Part shown: piece after piece, positions 26,000 to 34,535 of the stretch
Position numbering within the stretch: the first letter of the stretch is position 1
Layout: each line of letters begins with the position of its first letter
Assembly: GCF_003287955.1 (NCBI RefSeq)
Contig: NZ_QMKP01000008.1
Location: 1-64,000 of the forward strand
Length of the DNA: 64,000 nucleotides
From: Arthrobacter sp. AQ5-06
GTDB taxonomy: Bacteria > Actinomycetota > Actinomycetes > Actinomycetales > Micrococcaceae
Direction: 5' to 3'
Notes under the pieces: model-generated
What the model was told of the DNA's origin: nothing
Databases searched by the model: none
The model's input: the letters and a program-made list of their open reading frames with translations, nothing else
Translations under genes and position numbers: made by a program

Positions 26000-26698
26000 A
26001 TGATCAATCCCGCGCGCCTGCACTCAGATCTGTCCCGCCTCGGCCGGGAGACGGCTATGTTCATGGCAACCGTCGAGTCGCTGTCCGACGCCGAAATGAC
26101 CGCTCCGTCCCTGTGCGAGGGATGGACCCGGGCGGACGTCATTGCCCACATCTCCTCGAATGGCCAAGCCTTGGTCAAGCTCATTGACTGGGCAACCTCG
26201 GGCGAGGAGCAGCAGCTCTACGCCTCGAAGGAAGCCCGAGCCGAGGAGATATCCGGGCTGGCCTCATTGCCTCGCGGTGAACTGCTTAGCCGGCTTCGCC
26301 AGTCTTCCGCCTACTTTGCCGATCAGGCCCTGCGGCTGGGAGGAGAACTGACTGTCGAAGAAGTGCATTTGCACGGTAAGCAGATTCCTGCGACATCTAT
26401 CGTGGCGTTGCGGATTGCCGAAATTGTGGTGCACCACCACGACCTCGACACCGCATGGACCATGGAGGAGGCCGACCCGGACTCGGTACACAACGCTCTG
26501 GAAGCCGCAGTGCGCACGTTGCGCGCCCAAGGGGCACCGGGGATGACCCTGGTCACGGAGGAGCGCGACGAATGGGTGATCGGCGACGGCGCCTTGCGGG
26601 TCATGTCCGACCGTGAGGGATTGCTCGAATGGCTCGCCCGCGGTGCAACTGACAACGTCGAGGCTGACGGCCCCCTGCCTATACTGCCGCCCTGGTAA
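26000..26698 (+). CDS. Maleylpyruvate isomerase family, mycothiol-dependent (DinB-like fold)
   Basis: A 232-residue protein with the DinB-like metal-binding four-helix bundle. The signature SLCEGWTRADVIAHISSNGQ carries the first His, and RIAEIVVHHHDLD carries the second and third ligands, as in mycothiol-dependent maleylpyruvate isomerases. A C-terminal SCP2-like part follows. The characterised family member isomerises maleylpyruvate in gentisate degradation, but no gentisate dioxygenase is in this window, so the substrate is open. The Shine-Dalgarno AAGGATAAGG precedes the ATG. Confidence 0.75.
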   Translation: MINPARLHSDLSRLGRETAMFMATVESLSDAEMTAPSLCEGWTRADVIAHISSNGQALVKLIDWATSGEEQQLYASKEARAEEISGLASLPRGELLSRLRQSSAYFADQALRLGGELTVEEVHLHGKQIPATSIVALRIAEIVVHHHDLDTAWTMEEADPDSVHNALEAAVRTLRAQGAPGMTLVTEERDEWVIGDGALRVMSDREGLLEWLARGATDNVEADGPLPILPPW

Positions 26699-26713
26699 GC
26701 CCTGCATCTCAGG

Positions 26714-26750
26714 GGCCGTGTTCAGCATGCGGGCATACTGAACACAGGCC
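26714..26750 (+). terminator. Hairpin after the maleylpyruvate-isomerase-like gene
   Basis: GTGTTCAG and CTGAACAC form an 8-bp stem, extended by GGCC/GGCC pairs across a one-base bulge. Loop is 12 bases. No T run. Confidence 0.5.
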
Positions 26751-26760
26751 TGGCCGTCTG

Positions 26761-26889
26761 TTAGCCCAAAAGCTCGATGCCTTGGGGATCGATCGCTGCG
26801 GGGGACTGTTCAGCTATCATGACCCGCTCATTGGCATTTGCATTGAACAGGAGCTGGAATACATCCGGCCTTGAGTAATGGCCAACCAT
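26761..26889 (-). CDS. Possible short ORF or remnant, 42 residues
   Basis: The frame runs from an ATG (MVGHYSRPDVFQLLFNANAN) to a TAA, and reads like real protein rather than a shadow. GGTAGAGGC stands directly before the ATG. I do not recognise it; the frame is open a little upstream (VLPDGRG), so it may be the tail of a decayed gene. It is divergent from the toxin-antitoxin-like pair. Confidence 0.25.
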   Translation of the reverse strand: MVGHYSRPDVFQLLFNANANERVMIAEQSPAAIDPQGIELLG

Positions 26890-26932
26890 GCCTCTCTACC
26901 GTCGGGAAGGACCCGCCGGAACATCCAAGTAC

Positions 26933-26969
26933 TTGACGTACATGGTGTACGTGCGGATGATTAATTGTA
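26933..26969 (+). promoter_or_regulatory. Promoter with palindromic operator before the antitoxin-like gene
   Basis: ACGTACAT-G-GTGTACGT (26936-26952) is an inverted repeat with 7 of 8 matching pairs. It overlaps a TTGACG -35 box (26933), with a possible GATGAT -10 box 17 bases on. Transcription would start at or near the ATG at 26969, giving a leaderless mRNA; no Shine-Dalgarno is visible. An operator over the promoter fits autorepression by an antitoxin. Confidence 0.5.
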
Positions 26970-27409
26970 TGAGCACCCCTACGCATGAGACTGCCGGTGG
27001 ACGCGTCTATGGGTTTACGCAGGCGCGGGACTCATTGAAGGCGATCCTGGATTCCAGCGAGCGGGGAGGGCTGTCCACGATTCGCCGCCCGGACCGCGGC
27101 ACGGCCGCCGTCGTCAATTCCGAGAGCCTGCGCCGGTATCTTGAATTGACGGTCGTGGCGAATGTCCAGGTCGTGAATGAGGACGGTGCCTGGGCAGTTT
27201 TCATGCCGGGACACCCGTTCGCGGCCGAGGCCACGGACTTGGACGAGGCCTTGGCGGACTTCGTCGATGGGTTGCGCGGCTATGCGGAGGACTGGGAGGA
27301 CCATTTGCATGCGGCGCCCAACCACCGGGAGAACTGGGCCTTGGTCCAACTCATCGAGCTCTCAACCGATGAGCAATTGACTGCGTGGCTCACAGGCCCG
27401 GTGGCATGA
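26969..27409 (+). CDS. Antitoxin-like protein (YefM/Phd-type N-terminus)
   Basis: A 146-residue protein. Residues about 13-55 (VYGFTQARDSLKAILDSSER, GTAAVVNSESLRRYLELTV) resemble the Phd/YefM antitoxin fold. The C-terminal acidic part (EATDLDEALADFVDGLRGYA) resembles HicB-like antitoxins. The start MSTPTHETAGG is preferred over the longer frame because the promoter elements overlap the upstream codons. Its stop overlaps the next gene by four bases (ATGA), typical of toxin-antitoxin pairs. Confidence 0.65.
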   Translation: MSTPTHETAGGRVYGFTQARDSLKAILDSSERGGLSTIRRPDRGTAAVVNSESLRRYLELTVVANVQVVNEDGAWAVFMPGHPFAAEATDLDEALADFVDGLRGYAEDWEDHLHAAPNHRENWALVQLIELSTDEQLTAWLTGPVA

Positions 27410-27849
27410 GCGTCCGCCGCCTCGGTGGCCGGGACGACCATGAGAAGTTCTGTCTGACCGAGCACTGGGAGTTGGTGGTGAACGCCCGCGGGAAGCCCGT
27501 GCGCCACCACGCGACCTACCGGATGGTTCTGTCCGACGGTCGGATCCTGCGGACCCGGATTTCCCGGCCGGTGGACCGAACTACGTATTCTGGTTCGATC
27601 TGGAACCATATTCTCCAGGACCAGCTTGTCGTCAGTGACGATGAGTTTTGGGCCTGCGTCGAGGAGGGGGTGCTGCCGGCCCGCGGGACGCCGACGGAGC
27701 CTGCCTCGGCTCTTCCTCTGGCTCTGGTCTGGCAGCTCATCCACACCGCGGGCCTGGACGAGCGACTTGTCGCACGGATGACGAAGGAGCAGGCCGTTCA
27801 GGCGATCAACGACTACTGGATGTCCCAGGGGAAACGGCCGGACGACTGA
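27406..27849 (+). CDS. Toxin-like protein of the overlapping pair
   Basis: A 147-residue protein beginning MSVRRLGGRDDHEKFCLTEH, with a repeated motif typical of a family annotated as cytotoxic translational repressor in actinobacteria (RILRTRISRPVDRTTY, FWACVEEGV). It keeps the predicted hold-type lysine/histidine-rich strand region, and the last helix reads MTKEQAVQAINDYWMSQGK. The start is set by the ATGA overlap with the antitoxin-like gene. Toxicity is inferred from family annotation only. Confidence 0.6.
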   Translation: MSVRRLGGRDDHEKFCLTEHWELVVNARGKPVRHHATYRMVLSDGRILRTRISRPVDRTTYSGSIWNHILQDQLVVSDDEFWACVEEGVLPARGTPTEPASALPLALVWQLIHTAGLDERLVARMTKEQAVQAINDYWMSQGKRPDD

Positions 27850-27879
27850 GGGGCCGGTTGGGCGGTCAGACAGAGTCAT

Positions 27880-28100
27880 CCGACCGTAGCCTCGACATTA
27901 GCGCGGGGATTGAATTCGTCGCGAGTCCTGCGAGTCCCTATCGGCCGGGACTTGCGGGTGATCTGGCCTGCTTGAACGGCGTAGGGGAAGTTGATCCCGC
28001 CGGCAAGGGTGAGGCCTTTGATGGCCCGTTGCGCTCCTTCCGCGGAGCTGATGAAATTACGACGGCGGCGGTTCACCCTGGATTCCAATGGAACCTGGGT
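27880..28100 (-). pseudogene. Transposase remnant, ISAs1-like
   Basis: A short stretch, FISSAEGAQRAIKGLTLAGG then INFPYAVQAGQITRKSRPIG, matches the pattern of ISAs1-type transposases (R..K..T...G..FPHA.Q..Q..R..R). Neither the N-terminus nor the catalytic C-terminal part is present. The rest of the 510-base gap from 27850 to 28361 holds no gene I can support. Confidence 0.5.
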
Positions 28101-28361
28101 GGCCCGCCGCTGGCGTTGGCTGACCGTGCATTTACCTGTTGGCAAGCGAACTCTGTTTGTCCGACGCTTCGGCGTAGGCTCCGAATCCCGGCACATGTAT
28201 CCCGCCGGCGAGGATCCACCAATAGGGGTCGCTGGCATCCAAGCGCTTGCCTATGCTCAGCCGGCTGGCATCCTGCTCGGGAACATCCCGGCGCTGTGCC
28301 CTGCTCCCGGGCTGGCCCACACGCCGGCTAAGAATTTGCCACACAGGGACCGCAGCCACGG

Positions 28362-29846
28362 CTACGCCTCCCGCCGGCCGTCCACCAGCCGAGGCACTCC
28401 GAGGGGATTATCCCCGCGCAGTGCCTCCGGCAGGAGGTGCTGCGGGAAGCCCTGGTACGCGACCGGCCGCAGGAAGCGCTCGATCGCGGCGGTGCCCACG
28501 GAGGTGCTTCCGGCGGCGGTGGTGGCTGGGTACGGTCCGCCGTGCTGCTGCGCGTGAGTTACCGAGACACCTGTCGGCCACTGGTTCCAGACCACCCGTC
28601 CCGCCTTGCGGGCCAGGACCTCCACAAGTTCGGCCACCTGGCAGGAATCAGTTCCATGGACGGTGGCGGTCAGTTGACCCTCGAAGGTCTCGGCGAGCTC
28701 GGCGAGTTGCGACTCGTCGTCGTAGGTGATGACTACGGCGGTGGGTCCGAAGCATTCGGTTTGGAGGGCGTGCGGCTCCGACAGCATGTCCGCAGCATTG
28801 GTGAGGAGGAGCGTCGGACCCGGGGGATCGGCCAGTGGGCCGGCTCCCTGGGCCAGCACCGTGAGGCGCGGGTTTGACTGCAGGTTCGACAGGACGTCGG
28901 TGTAGCCGGACTGAATCCGTTCATTGAGCAGGGGCGCGGCCGGTGGCAGGGCGGCGTCGCGCAGGGCCTCCACCATCCCTGATCCAGCCGGAACAAAAAG
29001 TGTCCCTGGCTTGGTGCAGAATTGCCCGGCCCCCATGGTGAAGGAGCCCACGAACCCCTGGGCGATCTCCGCACCACGCTGGTTTGCTGCGGCTTCGGTG
29101 ACGAAGGCCGGATTGTTGCTGCCCAGTTCCCCGAAGAAGGGGATCGGTTCCGGCCGGGAATTCGCGATATCAAACAGTGCGCGGCCGCCAGGGATGGACC
29201 CGGTGAAGGCGCCGGCTTTGACTCGCGAGTCGCGCAGGGCTGCGGCTCCCGAGGCTGTCCCGGCGATGAGGGCGAACGTGCCGTCCGGAGCGCCAGCCTC
29301 GCGAAGCGCGGAGGTCACCACCTCGGCTGTGAGCCGGGACAGCCCGGGGTGGCCGGAGTGGGCCTTGAGCAGCACCGGGCTGCCTGCAGCCAGGGCTGAA
29401 GCGGTGTCGCCGCCGGCAACGGAGAACGCGAAGGGAAAGTTGCTGGCCGCGAACACCACTACGGGGCCCACGGGCACGCGAACTCGCCGCAGGTCCGGTC
29501 GCGGCGCGCCCATTGGCCACTCGGCGTCGGCGTGGTCGATGCGGGCGTCAAGGTAGCCGCCGTCGCGCAGCTCTTCCGCGAAGAGGCGCAGCTGGAAGGT
29601 AGTGCGCTTGAGCTCTCCCCGCAGGCGCGCCCCGGGCAGGTGGGTCTCCCGTTCGGCTTCGGGGATGAGCTGGTCGGCTGCGGCATCCAAGCGGTCCGCG
29701 ACGGCGTCGAGCAGCCGGCCGCGCTCGGCGGGACGGAGTGCGGCCAGTGGCGCCGCTGCCGCTTGGGCTGCTGCCAGCAGTTGTTCCAGCTCGGCGTCGG
29801 TGGTGGGCTGGAGTGCGACGGCGGAGGCCGGGGCGATCGTGGTCAT
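28362..29846 (-). CDS. 2-oxoglutarate (alpha-ketoglutaric) semialdehyde dehydrogenase, hydroxyproline pathway
   Basis: A 494-residue aldehyde dehydrogenase of the distinct 2,5-dioxovalerate dehydrogenase group. It has VFAASNFPFAFSVAGGDTAS for cofactor binding, GAFTGSIPGGRALFD, the catalytic Glu region FFGELGSNNPAF and the catalytic Cys in MGAGQFCTKPGTLFV. The late motif TGVSVTHAQQHGGPYPATT is typical of this subgroup. The start at MTTIAPAS is supported by AAAGGAGA. It oxidises 2-oxoglutarate semialdehyde to 2-oxoglutarate, the last step of hydroxyproline breakdown, and closes the operon 40 bases after the dehydrogenase genes. Confidence 0.88.
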   Translation of the reverse strand: MTTIAPASAVALQPTTDAELEQLLAAAQAAAAPLAALRPAERGRLLDAVADRLDAAADQLIPEAERETHLPGARLRGELKRTTFQLRLFAEELRDGGYLDARIDHADAEWPMGAPRPDLRRVRVPVGPVVVFAASNFPFAFSVAGGDTASALAAGSPVLLKAHSGHPGLSRLTAEVVTSALREAGAPDGTFALIAGTASGAAALRDSRVKAGAFTGSIPGGRALFDIANSRPEPIPFFGELGSNNPAFVTEAAANQRGAEIAQGFVGSFTMGAGQFCTKPGTLFVPAGSGMVEALRDAALPPAAPLLNERIQSGYTDVLSNLQSNPRLTVLAQGAGPLADPPGPTLLLTNAADMLSEPHALQTECFGPTAVVITYDDESQLAELAETFEGQLTATVHGTDSCQVAELVEVLARKAGRVVWNQWPTGVSVTHAQQHGGPYPATTAAGSTSVGTAAIERFLRPVAYQGFPQHLLPEALRGDNPLGVPRLVDGRREA

Positions 29847-29886
29847 GCGCAGTCTCCTTTCGGGAGGCAGGGTCAGAAGGGGAAGT

Positions 29887-31350
29887 TCAGTCGTCCGTAG
29901 TTTGGAGGGCGGCGAGTTCGCCGATCCCCACGGGTGCGGCCAATGGTCGTTTTGCGGCGGCGGACAGGCTTTCAATGGTGGGAGCACCACCTGGGCCTGC
30001 GCCCAGGCAGGCGGCCGCGAAACCGCAGACCCGGCCCTGACACCAGCCCATTCCGGCGCGGGTGAAGGATTTGAGTGTGCGGGCGTCGCGGGCTCCCAGG
30101 TCGTCCCGGGCCCCGGTGATCTCGCCGGCCGTCACCTCTTCGCAGCGGCACACGGTGGTCTGGGGAGCGAGCCAGTCCTGCCAGGCGGCGGGCACGGGGT
30201 GGGCGCGGTGCATGGCCTCAGCGAAGCGTCGTTGCCGCACCATGGCACGCAGGCCCTGCAGTGCCGCGGCGGGTTCCGGAGCGGCTGCTGCGGAGGCGCC
30301 GGCAGTGAGGCCCTCGAGTACCGCCAGAGTAGCGCCTCCGACACCGGTGACCTCCCCGGCGAGGAACAGGCCGGGAATGCTGGATTCCTGGCGCTCGGTG
30401 ACGACGCCGACCAGGGAGCCATCGGCATCCAGGCGGGTTTCAACTCCGAGGGACAGGGGCAGCTCCATCTGGGGTGTGAAGCCCCAGCCGAAGCCGATGA
30501 CGTCCACGTCCCGGTAAACGCGCTCCGTGCCGGGCCGGACCCGGCCGGTAGCGTCCACCTTGGCTGTGCGCACGCCGGAGGCGCGGCCGTCTCCCAGCAC
30601 CTCCGTGACGATGGTCCGGATGCGGTACCGGATCCGGTGCCGGGCGAACACGGCCGCGTACTCCACTCCCTCGACGGCCTTCTCCGGCACACCCGCGGCT
30701 GCCTTGAGGTGCGGCAGCCAGGCCTTGGGTGAGGACGATTCGAGAACTTCGAGGACCTGTCCGCCGGCTTCGGCAATGCCAGCCGCCACCGGCAAAAGGA
30801 ACGGGCCGGTGCCGGCGATGACGAAACGCTTCCCCGGCAGGGCTCCGCTGCCCTTGATGAACGCCTGGATTCCGCCGGCGGCCATCACGCCGGGCAGGTC
30901 CCAGCCGGGAACCGGCAGCTGGCGGTCGTAGCCGCCGGGGCACAAAACCAGGCGGCGGGCGACGACGGTGCTGCCGCCGTCGGCCGTTCCGGACGTCGGG
31001 CCCGCCGCCACGGTGGGCGTCGTGCGGACAACGAATCCGGCGTCGACCTTTTCCGCCATCCAGACCTGTTGGCCGGGCACGTACGTGATCCGGCCCGTGT
31101 GGCTGGCGGCGTCGAACCGGGCGCGGAGGTCCCGGTAGGTCCGCCAGCCATGGTGGCCTTTACCATCGGGGTTGGGCTCGACGGTTTCGGGGCGGTGCCG
31201 CCAGTACTGGCCGCCTGGTTGGGCGCCGGCATCCACAACCACGACGGCGCCTCCGGCCTCGGCTGCCGAAACGGCCGCTGCCAGCCCCGCCGGCCCCGCA
31301 CCCACGACGGCAACGTCCGCTTCGACGATGCCCGGAACCGCGGCACTCAT
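29887..31350 (-). CDS. D-hydroxyproline dehydrogenase alpha subunit (FAD/NAD-linked, BFD-like cluster domain)
   Basis: A 487-residue flavoprotein with VAVVGAGPAGLAAAVSAAEA at the N-terminus, a second dinucleotide motif (RFVIAGTGPFLLPVAAGIAE) and a C-terminal cysteine-rich segment. That segment, TTVCRCEEVTAGEITGA and GMGWCQGRVCG, forms a BFD-like [2Fe-2S] site. This matches the large subunit of three-part hydroxyproline/octopine-type dehydrogenases. It overlaps the gamma subunit by four bases (ATGA). Confidence 0.85.
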   Translation of the reverse strand: MSAAVPGIVEADVAVVGAGPAGLAAAVSAAEAGGAVVVVDAGAQPGGQYWRHRPETVEPNPDGKGHHGWRTYRDLRARFDAASHTGRITYVPGQQVWMAEKVDAGFVVRTTPTVAAGPTSGTADGGSTVVARRLVLCPGGYDRQLPVPGWDLPGVMAAGGIQAFIKGSGALPGKRFVIAGTGPFLLPVAAGIAEAGGQVLEVLESSSPKAWLPHLKAAAGVPEKAVEGVEYAAVFARHRIRYRIRTIVTEVLGDGRASGVRTAKVDATGRVRPGTERVYRDVDVIGFGWGFTPQMELPLSLGVETRLDADGSLVGVVTERQESSIPGLFLAGEVTGVGGATLAVLEGLTAGASAAAAPEPAAALQGLRAMVRQRRFAEAMHRAHPVPAAWQDWLAPQTTVCRCEEVTAGEITGARDDLGARDARTLKSFTRAGMGWCQGRVCGFAAACLGAGPGGAPTIESLSAAAKRPLAAPVGIGELAALQTTDD

Positions 31351-31679
31351 TCCCGTCCCCCTTCGGATCCAGCCAATGGATGCACGTTGGGCTCGCAGGA
31401 ACCCTTGATGTCCATGCCCTCACGCACTTCCACCAGACAGGCCCGCTGATTCGGTATGCCGTCGACTGCGACAAGACAGTCGAAGCAAACGCCGATGCCG
31501 CAGAACAGCCCGCGGGGACGTGCGCGCCTGCGGGTATCGCGCCACGCGGTGATGCCGTTGGTGACCAGCGCCGCGCCAACGCTTTGGCCCGCAGATGTCC
31601 TGATCGGACGGCCGTCAAAGCTGACGGTTACCTCGCCCGGCGTGCCAGGCAGCTTGTCTCCTGATGTGTAGGCGCTCAT
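31347..31679 (-). CDS. D-hydroxyproline dehydrogenase gamma subunit, [2Fe-2S] protein
   Basis: A 110-residue small ferredoxin-like protein. Cysteines occur in GLFCGIGVCFDCLVAVDG and RACLVEVREG, the spacing of the HcnA/SoxA N-terminal type cluster. It links the two flavoprotein subunits in the known heterotrimeric enzyme. It overlaps both neighbours by four bases, so the three subunits are co-translated. Confidence 0.88.
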   Translation of the reverse strand: MSAYTSGDKLPGTPGEVTVSFDGRPIRTSAGQSVGAALVTNGITAWRDTRRRARPRGLFCGIGVCFDCLVAVDGIPNQRACLVEVREGMDIKGSCEPNVHPLAGSEGGRE

Positions 31680-32860
31680 GCTGTGGCCTGCTCTCGGTGT
31701 GTTGTGCTGTTGGGGGCCTGTTCGCCGAACCGGGCTGGGGCAAACGGGGCCAGGTCAAGATCCGGCGACTGGCCGGCCAGGGCCTGTGCCAGGAGCTTGC
31801 CCGTTCCTGCGGAAAGGCCAATGCCGGCACCCTCGTGGCCGGCCGCATGCCACAGTCCGGGGGCTCGGTCGTCATGGCCTATCACCGGGAGGTGATCCGG
31901 GCAGTAGGGCCGGAAGCCGTGGTAGTGGCGGATAGCCTTAACATGTTCGAGGAAGGGAAAGAGCGCCACGGCGTTGCCCGCCAGGAGCCGGAGTGCGTCG
32001 GTGCTCACCGTGCGGTCGAAGCCGACGCGTTCGCGGGTGGAGCCGATGAGGATGGTGCCGCTGGCGGTTCCTTCGACCACTGGGGAGGCCTGGAGTCCGG
32101 CGTCGGAACTGCCCACGTTGTCGATGTACTCGGCCGCATAGACCTTGTGGTGGACCATGGGCGGCAGCGGCTCGGTGACCATAACGAAGCCGCGGCGGGG
32201 GAGGACCGGTACGCTCACCCCGGCCAGCGCGGCGAGTTGGCCGGCCCATGTCCCGGTGCAGTTGACCACGGCCGCGGCGGAGAAGTCGCCGCGCGGTGTC
32301 CGGACGCCGGTGACTCGGTCTCCGCTCCTAAGGAAGCCGCTAACGGGCGTATCCGCAACGAAACGTGCCCCGGCCTGAGTCGCCAGCCGGACCAGGTGCC
32401 CCGCAACCAGCATGGGCTGCACCTGGCAGTCCTCCGGGTAGAACGCTCCGCCCAGGGCGTCCGGTGTGATATGCGGTTCGGCTTTCCGCAGCTCATCCGG
32501 GTCCAGCCTGTTCACAAGAACGCCGTAGCGGGACTGGGAGGCCATCACCCGGTTGAGCGATGCCAGGCTGCTTTCGCGGGAGGCCACGATGATGCCCCCC
32601 TTCGACTCGAATTCCCAGAGCCGCTTGTGCTCAGCCAAGTCGCCATGCCACACGTCCAGGGAGTAGCGGGTCAGTTCAAGCTCGGGGCCGAGTTCCTTGT
32701 CCGAGACGAGGATGTTTCCTTCGCAGGCCGACGACGTGCCGCTGGCGGGAAGCCCCTTGTCCAGGACGGTCACGGTGAGGCCCTGTTGCGTTGCGAAATA
32801 GGCAGTGGCGGCCCCGATTACGCCTGCGCCGATGATAAGCACATCGCTCGCTGCGTTCAT
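31676..32860 (-). CDS. D-hydroxyproline dehydrogenase beta subunit, D-amino-acid-oxidase-like
   Basis: A 394-residue FAD protein of the DAO family, expected to carry the site that oxidises cis-4-hydroxy-D-proline to 1-pyrroline-4-hydroxy-2-carboxylate. Motifs: DVLIIGAGVIGAATAYFATQ, VVNCTGTWAGQLAALAGV, and the C-terminal YHGFRPYCPDHLPVIG and AAGHEGAGIGLSAGTGKLL. The start MNAASDV is fixed by the ATGA overlap with the GntR gene stop; a longer open frame exists. Alternative substrate: D-proline. Confidence 0.87.
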   Translation of the reverse strand: MNAASDVLIIGAGVIGAATAYFATQQGLTVTVLDKGLPASGTSSACEGNILVSDKELGPELELTRYSLDVWHGDLAEHKRLWEFESKGGIIVASRESSLASLNRVMASQSRYGVLVNRLDPDELRKAEPHITPDALGGAFYPEDCQVQPMLVAGHLVRLATQAGARFVADTPVSGFLRSGDRVTGVRTPRGDFSAAAVVNCTGTWAGQLAALAGVSVPVLPRRGFVMVTEPLPPMVHHKVYAAEYIDNVGSSDAGLQASPVVEGTASGTILIGSTRERVGFDRTVSTDALRLLAGNAVALFPFLEHVKAIRHYHGFRPYCPDHLPVIGHDDRAPGLWHAAGHEGAGIGLSAGTGKLLAQALAGQSPDLDLAPFAPARFGEQAPNSTTHREQATA

Positions 32861-33582
32861 GTCTGCTGCTCCTGGGCCGTCTCGGTCTCCCCGGTGGCCC
32901 AAAGGCCACGGGCGTGGCTGATGTGTCGGCGCATCAATTCAGTCGCCGCGGCTCCATCTCCGGCCTCGATGAGGTCCAGCAGGACGTGGTGTTCCTGGGC
33001 GGAATCGGCCAGCCGGTTGCTCTCGCTCAGGATCTTGAGGCCGTACAGGCGGGTTCGGGACCGGAGGCTGGTGGCCAATTCAACAAGCTGGCCGTTGCCG
33101 GCATACCGCAGAAGCTCCGCGTGGAAGATGCGGTCCGCGGAAAGGTAGGCAGTGAGGTCGCCCTGCCGCGCAGCATCCACAATGTCGTCGGCCATGGACC
33201 GCAGGACCTTGACTCCGGATCGCGGAACAGTTCCGGCTACGTCGCCAACAACCGGCGGCTCGAGGAGAAGTCGGATCTCCGTCAGCTCGTCCAGCTCCCG
33301 GTCGCTCATGGTGGTGACCCGGAAGCCCTTGTTTTTGACTGTCTCCACCAGGCCTTCGCGCGTCAGGTCCATCATTGCCTCGCGCACGGGCGTGGCTGAG
33401 ACACCAAAAGCGGCGGCAAGTGCCGGTGCGGAATAGAGGGTGCCCTCCTCCAACGTGCCGGCGATGATCGCTGTGCGCAGGGAATCGGTCACTGACTCGC
33501 GCAGGCTGTGCTGGCGGCCGAGCGGGGCGATCGGGAGCTGGTTGTTGGTTGGCACGGTGAGCACTCCTTGTACGGGATTCAT
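32857..33582 (-). CDS. GntR-family regulator, FCD subfamily, hydroxyproline operon
   Basis: A 241-residue regulator with a winged helix (LRTAIIAGTLEEGTLYSAPA, FGVSATPVREAMMDLTREGL) and an FCD domain (DRIFHAELLRYAGNGQLVEL, EHHVLLDLIEAGDGAAATEL). It sits inside the operon with four-base overlaps on both sides, so it is made with the enzymes and probably represses them in the absence of hydroxyproline. Shared ATGTGACAT/CATGTCAC words upstream of two transcription units (36601-36620, 39747-39780) are candidate targets. Confidence 0.87.
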   Translation of the reverse strand: MNPVQGVLTVPTNNQLPIAPLGRQHSLRESVTDSLRTAIIAGTLEEGTLYSAPALAAAFGVSATPVREAMMDLTREGLVETVKNKGFRVTTMSDRELDELTEIRLLLEPPVVGDVAGTVPRSGVKVLRSMADDIVDAARQGDLTAYLSADRIFHAELLRYAGNGQLVELATSLRSRTRLYGLKILSESNRLADSAQEHHVLLDLIEAGDGAAATELMRRHISHARGLWATGETETAQEQQT

Positions 33583-34535
33583 GATCGAGTGCCTCCTTCA
33601 TACACCAGGCTGGCGATCACGAGGTCTTCCCATGCCATCCCCACCCCCGAGTACAGGCAGGGCTTTCCTGCCGAGCGCCCGAATTCGCCTTTCACAAGAT
33701 CGCGGAGGTTGGCGGGACGGATCGCTTCCCACTCCTCTGCAGACCGTGCAGGTATCAGGTCCCCGGCTTCGCGCAGCGCCGAGGCCCGTCCCTCTACCAC
33801 GACGTCGCAGCGCCGCACAAGGGCGGCATCGACCTCCCGGGCATCCAGGCCGTGCTGGCCCACCGCTGCCACTACGGCACCGGGGGCAACCAGGCCGCCG
33901 TCGAACAGCGGCGTACGGGAGGAGGTTGCGCAGATCACCACATCGGCGTCGGGCACCTCCGCACGGGTGCAGGGGCGGACTTCGATGCCCTCTGCCTCCA
34001 GCTGTTCGATCAGCGCTTCTACCCTGTCCGGGCGCCGGCCGACGACGGCGAGGCTCGCCTCGGCGAGCACGGCGTGCGCGGCCCGGAGGTGATTGAGCGC
34101 TTGTACGCCGGTGCCGAACACGAGCACCCGGGTCGCGCCGGGGTGACGGGGAGCGGCGGCGCGGGGCGCCGAGGCAAGGATGTGCTTGACGGCCATCAGC
34201 GTGGTGGCTGGTGTCCGGATAGCCGTGAGCTCGTTGCCATCCATCGTGGCCAAAGGAGTTGACGTGTCTGAATCGAAGAGAACATAGACCCCCTGGATCT
34301 TTTCCAGCCCCCGTGCCGGGTTGGCTGGGGCAACGGTGAGCGCCTTGATCCCGCTGTACTGACGGTTTGACGCAGGCATGAGCAGGAATTCGCCGTTCGG
34401 CGCGGGGCTGAACAACCGTGGGCTGTCCTCCTCAGGGTCAACCACGTTCAGGAGCGCCTGTTCGAGGGCCTCGATGGCCGTTGTCCAAGGGGCAGCAGCC
34501 CGCACTGCCGTCGAAGCAAAGTAGGGAATGTTCAC
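33579..34535 (-). CDS. Ornithine cyclodeaminase/mu-crystallin family, probable pyrroline-2-carboxylate reductase
   Basis: A 318-residue NAD(P)-dependent protein with the Rossmann motif RVLVFGTGVQALNHLRAAHA, the substrate loop FDSDTSTPLATMDGNELTAI, and AVGQHGLDAREVDAALV. Members of this family in proline or hydroxyproline clusters reduce 1-pyrroline-2-carboxylate. Here the gene lies between the epimerase and the GntR gene, with four-base overlaps, so a pyrroline-type substrate fits better than ornithine. A second family member at 60856 lies in an ornithine-type context. Confidence 0.8.
   Translation of the reverse strand: MNIPYFASTAVRAAAPWTTAIEALEQALLNVVDPEEDSPRLFSPAPNGEFLLMPASNRQYSGIKALTVAPANPARGLEKIQGVYVLFDSDTSTPLATMDGNELTAIRTPATTLMAVKHILASAPRAAAPRHPGATRVLVFGTGVQALNHLRAAHAVLAEASLAVVGRRPDRVEALIEQLEAEGIEVRPCTRAEVPDADVVICATSSRTPLFDGGLVAPGAVVAAVGQHGLDAREVDAALVRRCDVVVEGRASALREAGDLIPARSAEEWEAIRPANLRDLVKGEFGRSAGKPCLYSGVGMAWEDLVIASLVYEGGTRS

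Noticed and set aside
26314..26698. Assignment of a full gentisate pathway around the maleylpyruvate isomerase-like gene
   Set aside because: No gentisate dioxygenase or fumarylpyruvate hydrolase is encoded nearby.
31664..33148. 494-residue plus-strand open frame
   Set aside because: Antisense shadow of the hydroxyproline dehydrogenase beta subunit and GntR genes.
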